Notes: generated by a model from the sequence alone, not told the origin. Shown: positions 20,446 through 30,952, numbered from the stretch's first letter. The stretch: 64,000 nucleotides of DNA from Streptococcus dysgalactiae subsp. dysgalactiae (GCF_900459225.1 NZ_UHFH01000003.1:92501-156500); one strand, 5' to 3'. Translations and numbers: made by a program.

Positions 20446-23400
20446 GTGGTTGACGTAAATCGTTTTAAAAGTATGCAAATCACATTAGCTTCACCAAGTA
20501 AGGTCCGTTCATGGTCTTATGGTGAAGTTAAAAAACCTGAAACAATCAACTACCGTACACTGAAACCAGAACGTGAAGGACTCTTTGACGAAGTCATCTT
20601 TGGTCCAACAAAAGACTGGGAATGTGCGTGTGGGAAATACAAACGTATCCGTTATAAAGGAATCGTGTGTGACCGCTGTGGGGTTGAGGTAACTCGTGCC
20701 AAAGTACGTCGTGAACGTATGGGGCATATTGAACTAAAAGCTCCTGTATCACACATCTGGTACTTCAAAGGGATTCCATCACGTATGGGATTGACTCTTG
20801 ACATGAGCCCTCGTGCCCTTGAAGAAGTTATTTATTTTGCGGCTTATGTGGTCATTGACCCAATGGATACTCCGCTTGAACCAAAATCATTATTAACAGA
20901 ACGCGAATACCGTGAAAAACTTCAGGAGTATGGACACGGATCATTCATTGCTAAAATGGGTGCCGAAGCCATTCAAGATCTCTTGAAACGTGTTGATTTG
21001 GCAGCTGAAATCGCTGAATTAAAAGAAGAATTAAAATCTGCTTCTGGTCAAAAACGGATTAAGGCAGTTCGTCGTTTGGACGTGCTTGATGCCTTCCACA
21101 AATCTGGAAACAAACCAGAGTGGATGGTTCTGAACATCTTGCCAGTTATTCCGCCAGATCTTCGTCCGATGGTTCAATTGGATGGTGGCCGTTTTGCGGC
21201 ATCAGATTTGAATGACTTGTACCGTCGTGTCATTAACCGTAACAACCGTTTGGCACGTTTGTTAGAACTTAATGCCCCAGGTATTATCGTTCAGAATGAA
21301 AAGCGGATGCTTCAAGAGGCGGTAGATGCGCTGATTGACAACGGTCGTCGTGGTCGTCCAATTACTGGACCAGGTAGTCGTCCATTGAAATCATTGAGCC
21401 ACATGCTTAAAGGTAAACAAGGACGTTTCCGTCAAAACTTGCTTGGTAAACGTGTAGATTTCTCTGGACGTTCCGTTATCGCTGTTGGTCCAACTCTTAA
21501 AATGTACCAATGTGGTGTCCCACGTGAAATGGCTATCGAGCTCTTTAAACCATTTGTAATGCGCGAAATTGTTGCCAAAGAATATGCTGGTAACGTTAAA
21601 GCTGCTAAACGTATGGTTGAACGTGGCGACGAACGTATCTGGGATATCTTAGAAGAAGTTATCAAAGAACACCCAGTTCTTCTTAACCGCGCACCGACTC
21701 TTCACAGACTTGGTATTCAAGCTTTTGAACCCGTTCTTATTGACGGTAAGGCACTTCGTCTTCACCCACTTGTGTGTGAGGCCTATAATGCCGACTTCGA
21801 TGGAGACCAAATGGCTATCCATGTGCCATTGTCTGAAGAAGCACAAGCTGAAGCTCGTCTCTTAATGCTTGCCGCAGAGCACATCTTGAACCCTAAAGAC
21901 GGTAAACCTGTTGTTACCCCATCTCAGGATATGGTTTTGGGTAACTATTACCTTACGATGGAAGATGCTGGTCGCGAAGGCGAAGGCATGATTTTCAAGG
22001 ATAAAGACGAAGCTGTGATGGCATATCGTAATGGTTATGCTCACTTGCATAGTCGGGTGGGTATCGCTGTTGACAGCATGCCCAACAAACCTTGGAAAGA
22101 TAGCCAAAGACATAAAATCATGGTGACAACTGTTGGTAAGATTTTGTTTAACGACATCATGCCAGAGGACCTTCCTTACCTCCAAGAGCCAAACAATGCC
22201 AACTTGACAGAAGGAACACCTGATAAATACTTCCTTGAACCTGGTCAAGACATCCAAGAAGTCCTCGATTGCTTGGAAATCAATGTGCCCTTCAAGAAGA
22301 AAAACCTCGGTAACATCATTGCGGAAACCTTCAAACGTTTCCGTACAACAGAGACATCAGCCTTCCTTGACCGTTTGAAAGACCTTGGTTACTATCATTC
22401 AACCCTTGCTGGTTTGACAGTGGGTATCGCTGACATCCCAGTTATCGATAACAAAGCAGAAATCATTGATGCTGCTCACCATCGTGTTGAAGAAATCAAC
22501 AAGGCTTTCCGTCGTGGTTTGATGACAGATGATGACCGTTATGTTGCCGTTACAACAACATGGCGTGAAGCTAAAGAAGCCCTTGAAAAACGTCTGATTG
22601 AAACACAAGATCCTAAGAACCCAATCGTTATGATGATGGACTCAGGAGCTCGTGGTAACATTTCTAACTTCTCACAGCTTGCGGGTATGCGTGGTTTGAT
22701 GGCTGCTCCTAACGGACGCATCATGGAACTTCCTATCTTGTCAAACTTCCGTGAAGGTTTGAGCGTTTTGGAAATGTTCTTCTCAACCCACGGTGCACGT
22801 AAAGGGATGACCGATACGGCCCTTAAAACAGCCGACTCAGGTTACCTTACTCGTCGTTTGGTTTACGTTGCCCAAGATGTTATCATTCGTGAGGACGATT
22901 GTGGCACTGACCGTGGTCTTCTTATCCGTGCTATTACAGATGGTAAAGAGGTTACCGAAACCCTTGAAGAACGTCTTCAAGGTCGTTACACACGTAAATC
23001 AGTCAAACACCCTGAAACTGGTGAAGTCTTGATTGGTGCTGACCAATTAATCACTGAAGACATGGCACATAAGATTGTTGATGCGGGCGTTGAAGAAGTG
23101 ACCATTCGTTCTGTCTTTACCTGTGCGACTCGTCATGGTGTCTGCCGTCACTGTTATGGTATCAACCTTGCAACTGGTGATGCTGTTGAAGTTGGTGAAG
23201 CAGTTGGTACTATCGCTGCCCAATCTATCGGTGAGCCTGGTACTCAGCTTACTATGCGTACCTTCCACACGGGTGGTGTAGCCTCAAATACCGATATCAC
23301 ACAGGGTCTTCCTCGTATTCAAGAAATCTTTGAAGCACGTAACCCTAAAGGGGAAGCGGTCATTACTGAAGTGAAAGGTAATGTCGTTGAGATTGAAGAA

Positions 23401-24087
23401 GATGCGTCAACTCGTACCAAGAAAGTCTACGTTCAAGGTAAAACTGGCATGGGCGAATACGTCGTACCATTTACAGCACGTATGAAAGTTGAAGTTGGCG
23501 ACGAAGTTAATCGCGGAGCTGCTCTTACAGAAGGGTCAATCCAACCGAAACGCCTCCTTGAAGTGCGTGATACCTTGTCAGTTGAAACTTATCTTCTTGC
23601 AGAAGTACAAAAAGTTTACCGTAGCCAAGGGGTAGAAATCGGTGACAAACACGTTGAGGTAATGGTTCGCCAAATGCTTCGTAAAGTTCGTGTCATGGAT
23701 CCAGGTGATACAGACCTCCTTCCAGGAACATTGATGGATATTTCTGATTTCACAGATGCTAATAAAGATATTGTTATCTCTGGTGGTATCCCTGCGACAT
23801 CTCGTCCAGTCCTTATGGGAATTACGAAAGCTTCCCTTGAAACCAATTCCTTCTTATCAGCTGCATCCTTCCAAGAAACAACTCGTGTTCTTACAGATGC
23901 TGCCATCCGTGGTAAAAAAGATCATCTTCTTGGCCTTAAAGAAAATGTTATCATTGGTAAGATCATACCAGCTGGTACTGGTATGGCGCGCTACCGTAAC
24001 ATTGAACCACAAGCAATCAATGATGTTGAAGTTATTGACAAGCCAGAAGTTTCTGAAGAAACAGTTGCTGCAACTGAAACAGAATAA
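20446..24087 (+). CDS. rpoC: RNA polymerase beta' subunit
   Basis: This 1213-aa beta' subunit starts at GTG 20446. The N-terminal zinc ribbon Cys residues (CACGKY, CDRCG), the magnesium-binding NADFDGDQ (residues 448-455) and the trigger-loop stretch TQLTMRTFH (933-941) are all present. One residue is striking: in the bridge helix the near-invariant RRLVDVAQ reads RRLVYVAQ, with Tyr807 (codon TAC at 22864-22866) in place of Asp. The gene is otherwise ordinary and ends with the acidic tail ATETE. A terminator follows. Confidence 0.98.
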   Translation: MVDVNRFKSMQITLASPSKVRSWSYGEVKKPETINYRTLKPEREGLFDEVIFGPTKDWECACGKYKRIRYKGIVCDRCGVEVTRAKVRRERMGHIELKAPVSHIWYFKGIPSRMGLTLDMSPRALEEVIYFAAYVVIDPMDTPLEPKSLLTEREYREKLQEYGHGSFIAKMGAEAIQDLLKRVDLAAEIAELKEELKSASGQKRIKAVRRLDVLDAFHKSGNKPEWMVLNILPVIPPDLRPMVQLDGGRFAASDLNDLYRRVINRNNRLARLLELNAPGIIVQNEKRMLQEAVDALIDNGRRGRPITGPGSRPLKSLSHMLKGKQGRFRQNLLGKRVDFSGRSVIAVGPTLKMYQCGVPREMAIELFKPFVMREIVAKEYAGNVKAAKRMVERGDERIWDILEEVIKEHPVLLNRAPTLHRLGIQAFEPVLIDGKALRLHPLVCEAYNADFDGDQMAIHVPLSEEAQAEARLLMLAAEHILNPKDGKPVVTPSQDMVLGNYYLTMEDAGREGEGMIFKDKDEAVMAYRNGYAHLHSRVGIAVDSMPNKPWKDSQRHKIMVTTVGKILFNDIMPEDLPYLQEPNNANLTEGTPDKYFLEPGQDIQEVLDCLEINVPFKKKNLGNIIAETFKRFRTTETSAFLDRLKDLGYYHSTLAGLTVGIADIPVIDNKAEIIDAAHHRVEEINKAFRRGLMTDDDRYVAVTTTWREAKEALEKRLIETQDPKNPIVMMMDSGARGNISNFSQLAGMRGLMAAPNGRIMELPILSNFREGLSVLEMFFSTHGARKGMTDTALKTADSGYLTRRLVYVAQDVIIREDDCGTDRGLLIRAITDGKEVTETLEERLQGRYTRKSVKHPETGEVLIGADQLITEDMAHKIVDAGVEEVTIRSVFTCATRHGVCRHCYGINLATGDAVEVGEAVGTIAAQSIGEPGTQLTMRTFHTGGVASNTDITQGLPRIQEIFEARNPKGEAVITEVKGNVVEIEEDASTRTKKVYVQGKTGMGEYVVPFTARMKVEVGDEVNRGAALTEGSIQPKRLLEVRDTLSVETYLLAEVQKVYRSQGVEIGDKHVEVMVRQMLRKVRVMDPGDTDLLPGTLMDISDFTDANKDIVISGGIPATSRPVLMGITKASLETNSFLSAASFQETTRVLTDAAIRGKKDHLLGLKENVIIGKIIPAGTGMARYRNIEPQAINDVEVIDKPEVSEETVAATETE

Positions 24088-24091
24088 TATT

Positions 24092-24118
24092 AAAAAGAGT
24101 CCTGAGGGGCTCTTTTTG
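24092..24118 (+). terminator. Terminator of rpoBC
   Basis: A hairpin of AAAAAGAGTCC and GGGGCTCTTTTT with a short TGA loop, starting 5 bp after the rpoC stop. Confidence 0.9.
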
Positions 24119-24290
24119 TGATATTGAGAAGTAAGCGAGGAAGACTTGTAGTTATTGCGGTAACTATCACAATAACTGTCCTCTTAAGATATCATAGCCC
24201 GATGACAAAGTAATAGAAGTCCCCCAATGAGCAGATATTTTTCAAAAACCTTCTAATTTAGCTATAATAAGCATAAGAGGAATAGGTATT

Positions 24291-24656
24291 ATGTATCAAG
24301 TGATAAAAATGTATGGTGATTGGGAACCCTGGTGGTTCATCGATGGGTGGCAAGATGATATTTTAGAAGAAAAGAAGTTTGATGAGTGGACAGAAGCTTT
24401 TTCCTATTTTGAGGAAGAATGGCAGAGCATGAGAAATCATTTTCCAAGTTACCACAGTCAAAAGAATCTCCTGGCTACGTTTTGGGAGAAAAAAGATACG
24501 AGATGGTGTGAGGATTGTGGTGAAGATTTACAGCAATATCATTCTATACTACTGTTGAAAAATAGGGATATTGTGCCCAATACACATTATATGCCTGATT
24601 TTGAACAGAGAAATGACTCACCTCAAAATGCATCATTCTGTAAGCTAAATTTATAA
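24291..24656 (+). CDS. DUF1033 family protein
   Basis: This small soluble protein of 121 aa is rich in Trp and acidic residues (YGDWEPWWFIDGWQDD near the N-terminus). A CEDCGED pair of cysteines near residue 70 could bind a metal. It matches my memory of the DUF1033 proteins found between rpoC and the comY operon in many streptococci. Function is unknown. It has its own terminator, so it is not part of the competence operon. Confidence 0.75.
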   Translation: MYQVIKMYGDWEPWWFIDGWQDDILEEKKFDEWTEAFSYFEEEWQSMRNHFPSYHSQKNLLATFWEKKDTRWCEDCGEDLQQYHSILLLKNRDIVPNTHYMPDFEQRNDSPQNASFCKLNL

Positions 24657-24672
24657 ACGCGCTCAAAACAGA

Positions 24673-24710
24673 AGAAAATGTCATTAGTTTGGCATTTTCT
24701 TTTTTGTTTT
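24673..24710 (+). terminator. Terminator before comYA
   Basis: The stem pairs AGAAAATG (24673-24680) with CATTTTCT (24693-24700) and is followed by a long T-run. The same T-run forms the T-rich lead of the adjacent SigX box. Confidence 0.75.
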
Positions 24711-24717
24711 ACGAATA
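24710..24717 (+). promoter_or_regulatory. SigX (ComX) cin-box of the comY operon
   Basis: The octamer TACGAATA preceded by T-rich sequence is the streptococcal competence sigma-factor box. It lies 18 bp before the comYA start. Confidence 0.9.
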
Positions 24718-24735
24718 AATCAATGAGGGGGCATT

Positions 24736-25677
24736 ATGGTACAAGCATTAGCAAAATCTATTTTGAAAGAAGCTGAGCAGGTTCAAGCTCAAGATATCTA
24801 TATTTTGCCAAAGGAAGATCAGTATGAGTTATTGGTAAGGGTAGGAGACGAAAGGAGATTGGTGGATGTTTATCGGGGCGATCGGATGGCTCATCTTATT
24901 AGTCACTTTAAGTTCGTTGCAGGAATGACTGTCGGTGAGAAACGACGCTGTCAAGTCGGTTCTTGTGATTATGATATCGGTGAAGACACACTTTTGTCTC
25001 TACGCCTATCTAGTGTTGGAAATTACCGTGGACAAGAGAGTTTAGTGATTCGGTTACTGCATCATCGACAAAGAAGTTTACACTACTGGTTTGACGGACT
25101 GAAAACAGTCGCACGTCAGATTGGAGGCCGAGGGCTCTATCTTTTTGCAGGTCCAGTCGGATCAGGGAAAACAACTTTGATGCACCAATTGATTGCTGAT
25201 TATTATCAGGGAGCACAGGTCATTAGCATAGAGGATCCGGTGGAAATCAAAAATCATCAAGCGCTCCAATTACAAGTTAATGATAGTATTGGCATGACTT
25301 ACGACAACTTGATCAAACTATCTTTACGGCATCGCCCTGATATTTTAATCATTGGTGAAATTCGAGACAGCCAGACAGCTAGAGCGGTTATTAGAGCAAG
25401 TTTAACAGGTGCCTTAGTATTTTCAACAGTGCATGCCAAAAGCATTTCTGGTGTTTATGCCAGATTACTAGAACTAGGAGTGACAAGAGCAGAATTAGAC
25501 AATTGTTTGGCTTTTGTTGCTTACCAACGATTGCTTAATGGAGGGGCATTAATTGACTCAACTCAAACAGAATTTGAACACTACTCACCAAACCAATGGA
25601 ATCAACAAATTGATGACCTTCTTGCAGCGGGACATCTCAGTCCGAAGCAAGCAAGGATCGAAAAAATTATCCAGTAA
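24736..25677 (+). CDS. comYA: Competence pilus ATPase ComYA (ComGA)
   Basis: This 313-aa secretion ATPase of the type II/type IV pilus family powers assembly of the DNA-uptake pseudopilus. Walker A GPVGSGKTT is near residues 139-147, Walker B-like DILIIGEIRD near 206-215, and an AspBox-type SIEDPVE lies between. It is the first gene of comYABCDEFG and carries the SigX box. comYB starts inside its 3' end in another frame. The whole operon is open, so the uptake machine looks functional. Confidence 0.95.
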   Translation: MVQALAKSILKEAEQVQAQDIYILPKEDQYELLVRVGDERRLVDVYRGDRMAHLISHFKFVAGMTVGEKRRCQVGSCDYDIGEDTLLSLRLSSVGNYRGQESLVIRLLHHRQRSLHYWFDGLKTVARQIGGRGLYLFAGPVGSGKTTLMHQLIADYYQGAQVISIEDPVEIKNHQALQLQVNDSIGMTYDNLIKLSLRHRPDILIIGEIRDSQTARAVIRASLTGALVFSTVHAKSISGVYARLLELGVTRAELDNCLAFVAYQRLLNGGALIDSTQTEFEHYSPNQWNQQIDDLLAAGHLSPKQARIEKIIQ

Positions 25678-26644
25678 GGAACGATACAAACTAATTCAGC
25701 TATTAGCTAACCTTTTGTTAACAGGATTTAACCTGACGGAGATAATAGCTTTCTTAACAAAAAGTCATCTGATTCCCGAGCCCTATGTTCTTCGTATGGA
25801 AGAAGCACTCTTAAAAGGTCGAGGGCTGGCAGATATGTTAGCTGGGATAGGTTTTTCGGATGCTATTTTAACTCAAATTAGTTTAGCAGATGGTCACGGG
25901 AACATTGAGACGACGCTTGTTAATATTCAGGGCTATCTCAACCAAATGGCTAAACTTAAACGAAAAACCATTGAAGTCGTCACCTATCCGATTATTCTTC
26001 TGGTATTTCTTTTTGTAATGATGTTAGGGTTAAGGCATTATGTTATGCCTCACTTAGAAGCTCAAAATCAGCTTACTATTTTTCTCACTCATTTTCCAGC
26101 TATTTTCTTTGGTATTATCCTTTTTATCGGTGTACTGTTAGGAGGAATTTGGCTGCATTGGCGATCGCAAAGTCACCTCAAGCTTTTTACTCACCTCAGT
26201 GCTTATCCTGTTTTAGGGAAACTCTTACAACAGTATCTGACGGCTTATTATGCTAGAGAATGGGGAACATTGATTGGACAGGGACTTGAATTACCAGTCA
26301 TTCTGGATATTATGACCATGGAGAAATCTTTATTTATGCAAGAATTGGCTGAAGATATTCGAGTTAGTTTACTGGCAGGACAAGCTTTTCATGATAAGGT
26401 AGCTACCTATCCTTTCTTTAAAAAAGAGTTAAGTTTGATGATTACTTATGGAGAGATTAAATCCAAGTTAGGAAGTGAACTAGAGATTTATGCTCAAGAG
26501 AGTTGGGCTCAGTTTTTTAGCCAACTTCATCAAGCAACTCAGTTTATTCAACCGATTATCTTTTTAGTGATTGCTCTGACGATTGTCATGATTTATGCAG
26601 CAATTTTATTACCAATTTATCAAAATATGGGAGGCGTTTTATAA
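25613..26644 (+). CDS. comYB: Competence pilus platform protein ComYB (ComGB)
   Basis: This 343-aa GspF/PilC-type inner-membrane platform protein works with ComYA. It has three or four strong hydrophobic segments, including one at the C-terminus (IFLVIALTIVMIYAAILLP). I take ATG 25613 (MTFLQRDISV) as the start, overlapping comYA by 65 bp; an upstream in-frame ATG at 25553 would give a less typical N-terminus. Confidence 0.92.
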   Translation: MTFLQRDISVRSKQGSKKLSSKERYKLIQLLANLLLTGFNLTEIIAFLTKSHLIPEPYVLRMEEALLKGRGLADMLAGIGFSDAILTQISLADGHGNIETTLVNIQGYLNQMAKLKRKTIEVVTYPIILLVFLFVMMLGLRHYVMPHLEAQNQLTIFLTHFPAIFFGIILFIGVLLGGIWLHWRSQSHLKLFTHLSAYPVLGKLLQQYLTAYYAREWGTLIGQGLELPVILDIMTMEKSLFMQELAEDIRVSLLAGQAFHDKVATYPFFKKELSLMITYGEIKSKLGSELEIYAQESWAQFFSQLHQATQFIQPIIFLVIALTIVMIYAAILLPIYQNMGGVL

Positions 26645-26645
26645 A

Positions 26646-26972
26646 ATGAAAAACCAATGGAAACCATTACGGCAATACCAACTACAAGCTTTCACACTTC
26701 TAGAAATGTTGCTGGTGATTTTAGTCATCAGTGTCTTAATGCTCTTATTTGTACCTAATTTAAGCAAACAAAAAGATAGGGTTACCGAAACAGGAAATGC
26801 TGCTGTTGTCAAATTAGTGGAGAATCAAGCAGAGTTGTATGAATTATCGCAAGGATCAAAACCAAGTTTACAACAGTTGAAGAACGATGGCAGTATTACA
26901 GATAAACAGGTAAAAGCTTACACAGACTATTACGAAAAACATACCAATGAAAAGTCCAGTCTTAAACCTTAA
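26646..26972 (+). CDS. comYC: Major competence pseudopilin ComYC (ComGC)
   Basis: This 108-aa main subunit of the transformation pilus carries the prepilin signal QAFTLLEMLLVI, cut by the prepilin peptidase just before the hydrophobic helix, near residue 15. The start ATG 26646 directly follows the comYB stop, and a longer frame upstream lies inside comYB. It overlaps comYD by 26 bp. Confidence 0.93.
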   Translation: MKNQWKPLRQYQLQAFTLLEMLLVILVISVLMLLFVPNLSKQKDRVTETGNAAVVKLVENQAELYELSQGSKPSLQQLKNDGSITDKQVKAYTDYYEKHTNEKSSLKP

Positions 26973-27375
26973 AGCTTATACGCTGCTTGAAAGCTTATTA
27001 ACGCTATCAGTAACAAGTTTTATTGTCTTGGGGTTATCTGTGCCTGTGACAAGTAGTTATCGAAGGGTTCAGGAACAGCTTTTTTTCACTCGTTTTGAGC
27101 ACTTTTATCGTCACCAACAAAAGTTGGCTATTTTGGAACATGATCAACGAGTTTTGACAATTTCTTCGAAACAAATGCTAGCGGCAGAGGAGTGGTTAAC
27201 AATACCTGAGTCGATAAGGGTTAAGAATAGTCAGCAATTGGTTATTGATCAAATGGGAGGAAATCATTCTTTAGCAAAGATAATATTCGAGACGACTGAT
27301 CAACGGGTAACTTATCAATTTTATCTAGGGAGTGGAAATTATCAAAAAACAAGTCAAAGCTTACATCGCTCTTGA
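26947..27375 (+). CDS. comYD: Minor pseudopilin ComYD (ComGD)
   Basis: This 142-aa minor pseudopilin has an N-terminal KAYTLLESLLTLSV prepilin motif with the conserved Glu at +5. It overlaps both neighbours, typical of this operon. It probably helps prime pilus assembly, as the family does. Confidence 0.9.
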   Translation: MKSPVLNLKAYTLLESLLTLSVTSFIVLGLSVPVTSSYRRVQEQLFFTRFEHFYRHQQKLAILEHDQRVLTISSKQMLAAEEWLTIPESIRVKNSQQLVIDQMGGNHSLAKIIFETTDQRVTYQFYLGSGNYQKTSQSLHRS

Positions 27376-27628
27376 GAGTGTCATGGCAACAGGCCTCCTC
27401 GTGGCTATTGTCATACTGGTTCTAACAAGTTTGAAGCAAAGTCAGACAAGGTTGACATATTATCGCAGCCAACAAGAAAAGCTCAACCTAGCTCTGATGG
27501 CGGTACAAACTGGTCAAGCATCTCTCAATATGAATGATTGTCGTCTGACGGTTTCACGCACAGAAAAAACACTTATCGTTAGGGATCAGGAAGGAGAGGT
27601 TATTAGAATTGAAAAAAAGGACAGGTAG
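27332..27628 (+). CDS. comYE: Minor pseudopilin ComYE (ComGE)
   Basis: This 98-aa protein starts with GTG at 27332. It carries the motif KAYIALESVMATGLL, with the class III prepilin cleavage pattern and one hydrophobic helix. It lies in the comY operon and overlaps comYD by 44 bp and comYF by 20 bp. Confidence 0.85.
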   Translation: MEIIKKQVKAYIALESVMATGLLVAIVILVLTSLKQSQTRLTYYRSQQEKLNLALMAVQTGQASLNMNDCRLTVSRTEKTLIVRDQEGEVIRIEKKDR

Positions 27629-28049
27629 GGTCCAAGCATTTACTTTTTTAGAGGCTTTGATTGCCTTGCTGGTGATATCAGGTTCTCTTCTAGTGTATCA
27701 AGGGTTGACCAAAACACTCCTTAGCCACAGTCGCTACCTTACCAACCATGATCAAGACCATTGGCTTTTATTCTCCCAGCAGCTACGAGAAGAGTTAAGT
27801 GGAGTGCGATTTCACAAAGTAGAAAACAATAAATTATATATTGAAAAAGGCAAGAAAAAACTAGTTTTAGGACAATTTAAAAGCCATGACTTTCGAAAAT
27901 CGGCAGGCAATGGACAAGGTTATCAACCCATGCTGTTTGGTCTGTCTCATAGTCATATACAAGCAGAACAGTCTCGTATTCGTATTACCCTTCACTGGAA
28001 AAGTGGACTAGAAAGGACCTTCTACTATGCGTTTCAAGACCAACCTTAA
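27609..28049 (+). CDS. comYF: Minor pseudopilin ComYF (ComGF)
   Basis: This 146-aa protein starts with TTG at 27609, chosen because an AAGGAGAGG site lies about 10 nt upstream. The N-terminus VQAFTFLEALIALLV is a prepilin motif. The C-terminal part is polar. It overlaps comYG by 23 bp. Confidence 0.87.
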   Translation: MKKRTGRVQAFTFLEALIALLVISGSLLVYQGLTKTLLSHSRYLTNHDQDHWLLFSQQLREELSGVRFHKVENNKLYIEKGKKKLVLGQFKSHDFRKSAGNGQGYQPMLFGLSHSHIQAEQSRIRITLHWKSGLERTFYYAFQDQP

Positions 28050-28401
28050 AGCAGGGATACTGTTGTATACCATGTTTATGGCTTGTGTTTTTATGTTGGT
28101 TTTGCAGGTCTATCTTTATCAAATCTCTTATTGTCATAAAGAATACCAAGCTCAGACAGCCTATGTGAGAGCAAGGTTAATGGCAGAAATGGTTTATCAG
28201 ACGCAAAATCAAGACGTTGAGCGCGTTGTCTTTGAAGGAGGAGTGGTTACGTCACGTTTTAATAAGAATCAACACGTAATGACTGTCACTCTTGGTCGAA
28301 AAAAGCACTACCAATTTTACTACCCGAGAAATACTAAACAGCCATCCAAGGAGAATGCGAGTCGAGGCATCCTATTATCAGACGGGACTCTTTCTCCATA
28401 A
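28027..28401 (+). CDS. comYG: Competence protein ComYG (ComGG)
   Basis: This 124-aa protein has an N-terminal helix (AGILLYTMFMACVFMLVLQVYLY) following a short basic stretch and lacks the classic Glu+5, as is usual for ComGG. It is the last pseudopilus gene of the operon. A 62-bp gap with no clear terminator separates it from the methyltransferase gene, so read-through is likely. Confidence 0.85.
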   Translation: MRFKTNLKAGILLYTMFMACVFMLVLQVYLYQISYCHKEYQAQTAYVRARLMAEMVYQTQNQDVERVVFEGGVVTSRFNKNQHVMTVTLGRKKHYQFYYPRNTKQPSKENASRGILLSDGTLSP

Positions 28402-28463
28402 ACTTAGGGGATTTAAGATCAGGATTCCTTTTCATTTAAGGTGTAATCTGATATGATAGGTAT

Positions 28464-29417
28464 ATGAATTTTGAAAAAATTGAAGAAGCCTATCAGTTAC
28501 TTTTAGAGAATAGTCAACTGATTGAAAACGATCTAAAAACACATATTTATGATGCCATCGTTGAGCAAAACTCTTTTTATTTAGGTGCTGAGGGAGCTAG
28601 TCCTCAAGTTGCCCAGAACATTAACAAACTGAAAGCCTTACACCTGACTAAAGAAGAATGGCGTAGAGCTTACCAGTTTATTTTTATTAAGGCAGCTCAG
28701 ACTGAGCAGCTCCAAGCAAACCATCAGTTCACGCCAGATGCTATTGGTTTCATTCTGCTGTATCTTTTGGAACAATTGAGTGACAAAGATAGCCTAGAAG
28801 TCCTTGAAATTGGCAGTGGTACGGGAAATCTAGCACAAACTCTCCTCAATAATACGAGTAAGAAACTTGATTATGTAGGGATTGAACTTGATGACCTCTT
28901 AATTGATTTATCAGCAAGTATTGCTGAAGTAATGGACTCTTCAGCTCGTTTTATTCAAGAAGATGCGGTAAGACCGCAATTGTTAAAAGAAAGCGACGTT
29001 GTTATCAGTGACTTGCCAGTGGGTTATTATCCTAATGATGACATTGCTAAGCGCTATAAGGTAGCTAGTTCTGAGGAACACACCTATGCTCATCATTTAC
29101 TCATGGAACAATCTTTAAAGTATTTGAAAAAAGATGGTTTTGCCATTTTCTTGGCACCTGTCAATTTGTTAACAAGCTCTCAGAGCCAATTGTTGAAAAA
29201 TTGGTTAACTGGCTATGCCCAGGTAGTGGCCTTGATTACTCTACCAGATTCTATATTTGGTCATCCCTCAAATGCTAAGTCCATTATTGTCTTGCAAAAG
29301 CAGACAGACCATCCGACGGAAACCTTTGTTTATCCTATTCGAGACTTGAAACTTGCAGAGAATATTCATGACTTTATGCAAAATTTCAAAAAATGGAAAC
29401 AGGATAATGTCAATTAA
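28464..29417 (+). CDS. Class I SAM-dependent methyltransferase (ComYH-like)
   Basis: This 317-aa Rossmann-fold methyltransferase resembles N6-adenine DNA methylases. It shows the SAM loop EIGSGTGNLAQ (about residues 112-122) and a catalytic-type SDLPVGYYP in place of NPPY (about 182-190). Streptococci usually carry it after comYG, where it is sometimes called comYH. The substrate is unknown, and no target-recognition domain is visible. ackA follows after 58 bp with its own promoter. Confidence 0.85.
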   Translation: MNFEKIEEAYQLLLENSQLIENDLKTHIYDAIVEQNSFYLGAEGASPQVAQNINKLKALHLTKEEWRRAYQFIFIKAAQTEQLQANHQFTPDAIGFILLYLLEQLSDKDSLEVLEIGSGTGNLAQTLLNNTSKKLDYVGIELDDLLIDLSASIAEVMDSSARFIQEDAVRPQLLKESDVVISDLPVGYYPNDDIAKRYKVASSEEHTYAHHLLMEQSLKYLKKDGFAIFLAPVNLLTSSQSQLLKNWLTGYAQVVALITLPDSIFGHPSNAKSIIVLQKQTDHPTETFVYPIRDLKLAENIHDFMQNFKKWKQDNVN

Positions 29418-29429
29418 CTGATTTTTTGT

Positions 29430-29462
29430 TATAATAAAATAGCATCACAGAAAACGATTTCA
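29430..29462 (+). promoter_or_regulatory. ackA promoter with CcpA (cre) site
   Basis: The -10 TATAAT lies at 29430-29435, with a weak -35 ATGTCA 17 bp upstream. AGAAAACGATTTCA at 29449-29462 matches the cre consensus TGWAANCGNTNWCA at 13 of 14 positions. It lies just downstream of the likely transcription start. Confidence 0.75.
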
Positions 29463-29475
29463 AGAGAGGTTAAAA

Positions 29476-30672
29476 ATGTCAAAGACAATTGCAATTAATG
29501 CAGGTAGTTCTAGTTTAAAATGGCAACTTTATCAGATGCCAGAAGAAGAAGTGTTAGCACAAGGAATCATTGAGCGTATTGGTCTCAAAGACTCTATCTC
29601 AACTGTTAAGTACGATGGTAAAAAAGAAGAGCAAATTCTTGATATTCACGATCATACCGAAGCCGTTAAAATCTTGTTGAATGATTTGATTCATTTTGGT
29701 ATTATCGCTGCTTATGATGAAATTACAGGTGTTGGTCACCGCATCGTCGCAGGTGGTGAATATTTTAAAGAATCAGTTGTTGTCGACGATACTGTTGTCG
29801 AACAAGTTGAAGAATTATCAGCCTTAGCTCCACTTCACAATCCTGGAGCGGCGGCAGGGATTCGTGCCTTCCGTGATATTTTGCCAGATATTACCAGTGT
29901 TTGTGTGTTTGACACATCATTCCACACCAGCATGGCAAAACATACTTACCTTTACCCAATCCCTCAAAAATATTATACGGATTATAAAGTTCGTAAATAT
30001 GGAGCTCATGGGACAAGTCATAAATATGTGGCAGAAGAAGCTGCAAAAATGCTTGGTCGTCCATTAGAAGAATTAAAACTAATTACTGCTCATATTGGAA
30101 ATGGTGTCTCAATTACAGCTAATTACCACGGTAAATCAGTTGATACCTCAATGGGATTCACTCCATTAGCTGGTCCTATGATGGGAACACGTTCTGGTGA
30201 CATTGACCCAGCTATCATTCCTTATTTAATTGAGCAAGACCCAGAGTTAAAAGACGCTGCTGACGTTGTTAATATGTTAAACAAAAAATCAGGTCTTGGA
30301 GGAGTATCAGGTATTTCCAGCGATATGCGTGATATCGAGGCTGGCCTACAAGAAAACAATCCAGATGCTGTTTTAGCTTACAATATTTTCATTGATCGCA
30401 TTAAAAAATTCATCGGTCAATACTTTGCTGTTTTGAATGGGGCAGATGCTTTGGTCTTTACAGCTGGTATGGGTGAGAATGCACCGTTGATGCGTCAAGA
30501 TGTTATTGGTGGCTTAACGTGGTTCGGAATGGACATTGATCCTGAGAAAAATGTTTTCGGATACCGTGGTGACATTTCAACTCCTGAGTCAAAAGTGAAG
30601 GTGCTTGTTATCTCCACAGACGAAGAATTGTGTATTGCGCGTGACGTTGAACGTTTAAAAAATACAAAATAA
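29476..30672 (+). CDS. ackA: Acetate kinase
   Basis: This 398-aa ASKHA-fold kinase converts acetyl phosphate and ADP to acetate and ATP, the ATP-yielding end of mixed-acid fermentation. The N-terminal [11 protein letters not shown] and later GNGVSITA and GTRSGDIDP motifs match the family. With respiration lost (see the cyd cluster), this route and lactate formation should carry energy metabolism, which is an inference. The cre site upstream suggests carbon control by CcpA. A terminator follows. Confidence 0.97.
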   Translation: MSKTIAINAGSSSLKWQLYQMPEEEVLAQGIIERIGLKDSISTVKYDGKKEEQILDIHDHTEAVKILLNDLIHFGIIAAYDEITGVGHRIVAGGEYFKESVVVDDTVVEQVEELSALAPLHNPGAAAGIRAFRDILPDITSVCVFDTSFHTSMAKHTYLYPIPQKYYTDYKVRKYGAHGTSHKYVAEEAAKMLGRPLEELKLITAHIGNGVSITANYHGKSVDTSMGFTPLAGPMMGTRSGDIDPAIIPYLIEQDPELKDAADVVNMLNKKSGLGGVSGISSDMRDIEAGLQENNPDAVLAYNIFIDRIKKFIGQYFAVLNGADALVFTAGMGENAPLMRQDVIGGLTWFGMDIDPEKNVFGYRGDISTPESKVKVLVISTDEELCIARDVERLKNTK

Positions 30673-30695
30673 AAGAGACTAAGTCTCAATAGATT

Positions 30696-30740
30696 AACCA
30701 AGTAAGGTAAAGTCATTGCTTTCCCTACTTGGTTTTTTGA
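30696..30740 (+). terminator. Terminator of ackA
   Basis: A long stem pairs AACCAAGTA and following bases (30696-30712) with 30719-30734, ending in T6. One or two mismatches. Confidence 0.85.
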
Positions 30741-30911
30741 TAGTCTTCAAATGATTTCCCGTTGCTGTTATCATTACAGCCAAGTAGTGAGGAAAGATAT
30801 CTAAGGTGGTACATTGAGAGGGAAATCTGATAAAAAGAACTACGGTTCCAGACAATTAGAAGTTGATTTTCAGTAACACTATTTTAAAATGACAAATAAG
30901 CGAGAAAAGTA
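30741..30911. other. Intergenic stretch without recognised genes
   Basis: Together with the flanking terminator and promoter, the gap between ackA and the next gene is about 310 bp. I see no coding signal, tRNA or repeat in this middle part. Confidence 0.5.
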
Positions 30912-30952
30912 TTGACAAAAAATGTAAAGGAAACTATACTATAAATGTAAAG
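30912..30952 (+). promoter_or_regulatory. Promoter with paired direct repeats (likely operator)
   Basis: TTGACA (30912-30917) and TATACT (30935-30940) are 17 bp apart. ATGTAAAG occurs at 30922-30929 and again at 30945-30952, a 23-bp period straddling the -10 box. This layout fits autorepression by the Cro/CI-type protein encoded next. Confidence 0.75.

Noticed and set aside
21862..22257. Long antisense frames inside rpoB and rpoC
   Set aside because: They follow from codon bias of the highly expressed sense genes, and none has a ribosome site or a recognisable domain.
24150..24177. Inverted repeat AGTTATTG/CAATAACT between rpoC and the DUF1033 gene
   Set aside because: It is a real 8-bp repeat with a 12-bp spacer, but it has no T-run, no promoter overlap and no matching copies that I could find, so I assign no function.
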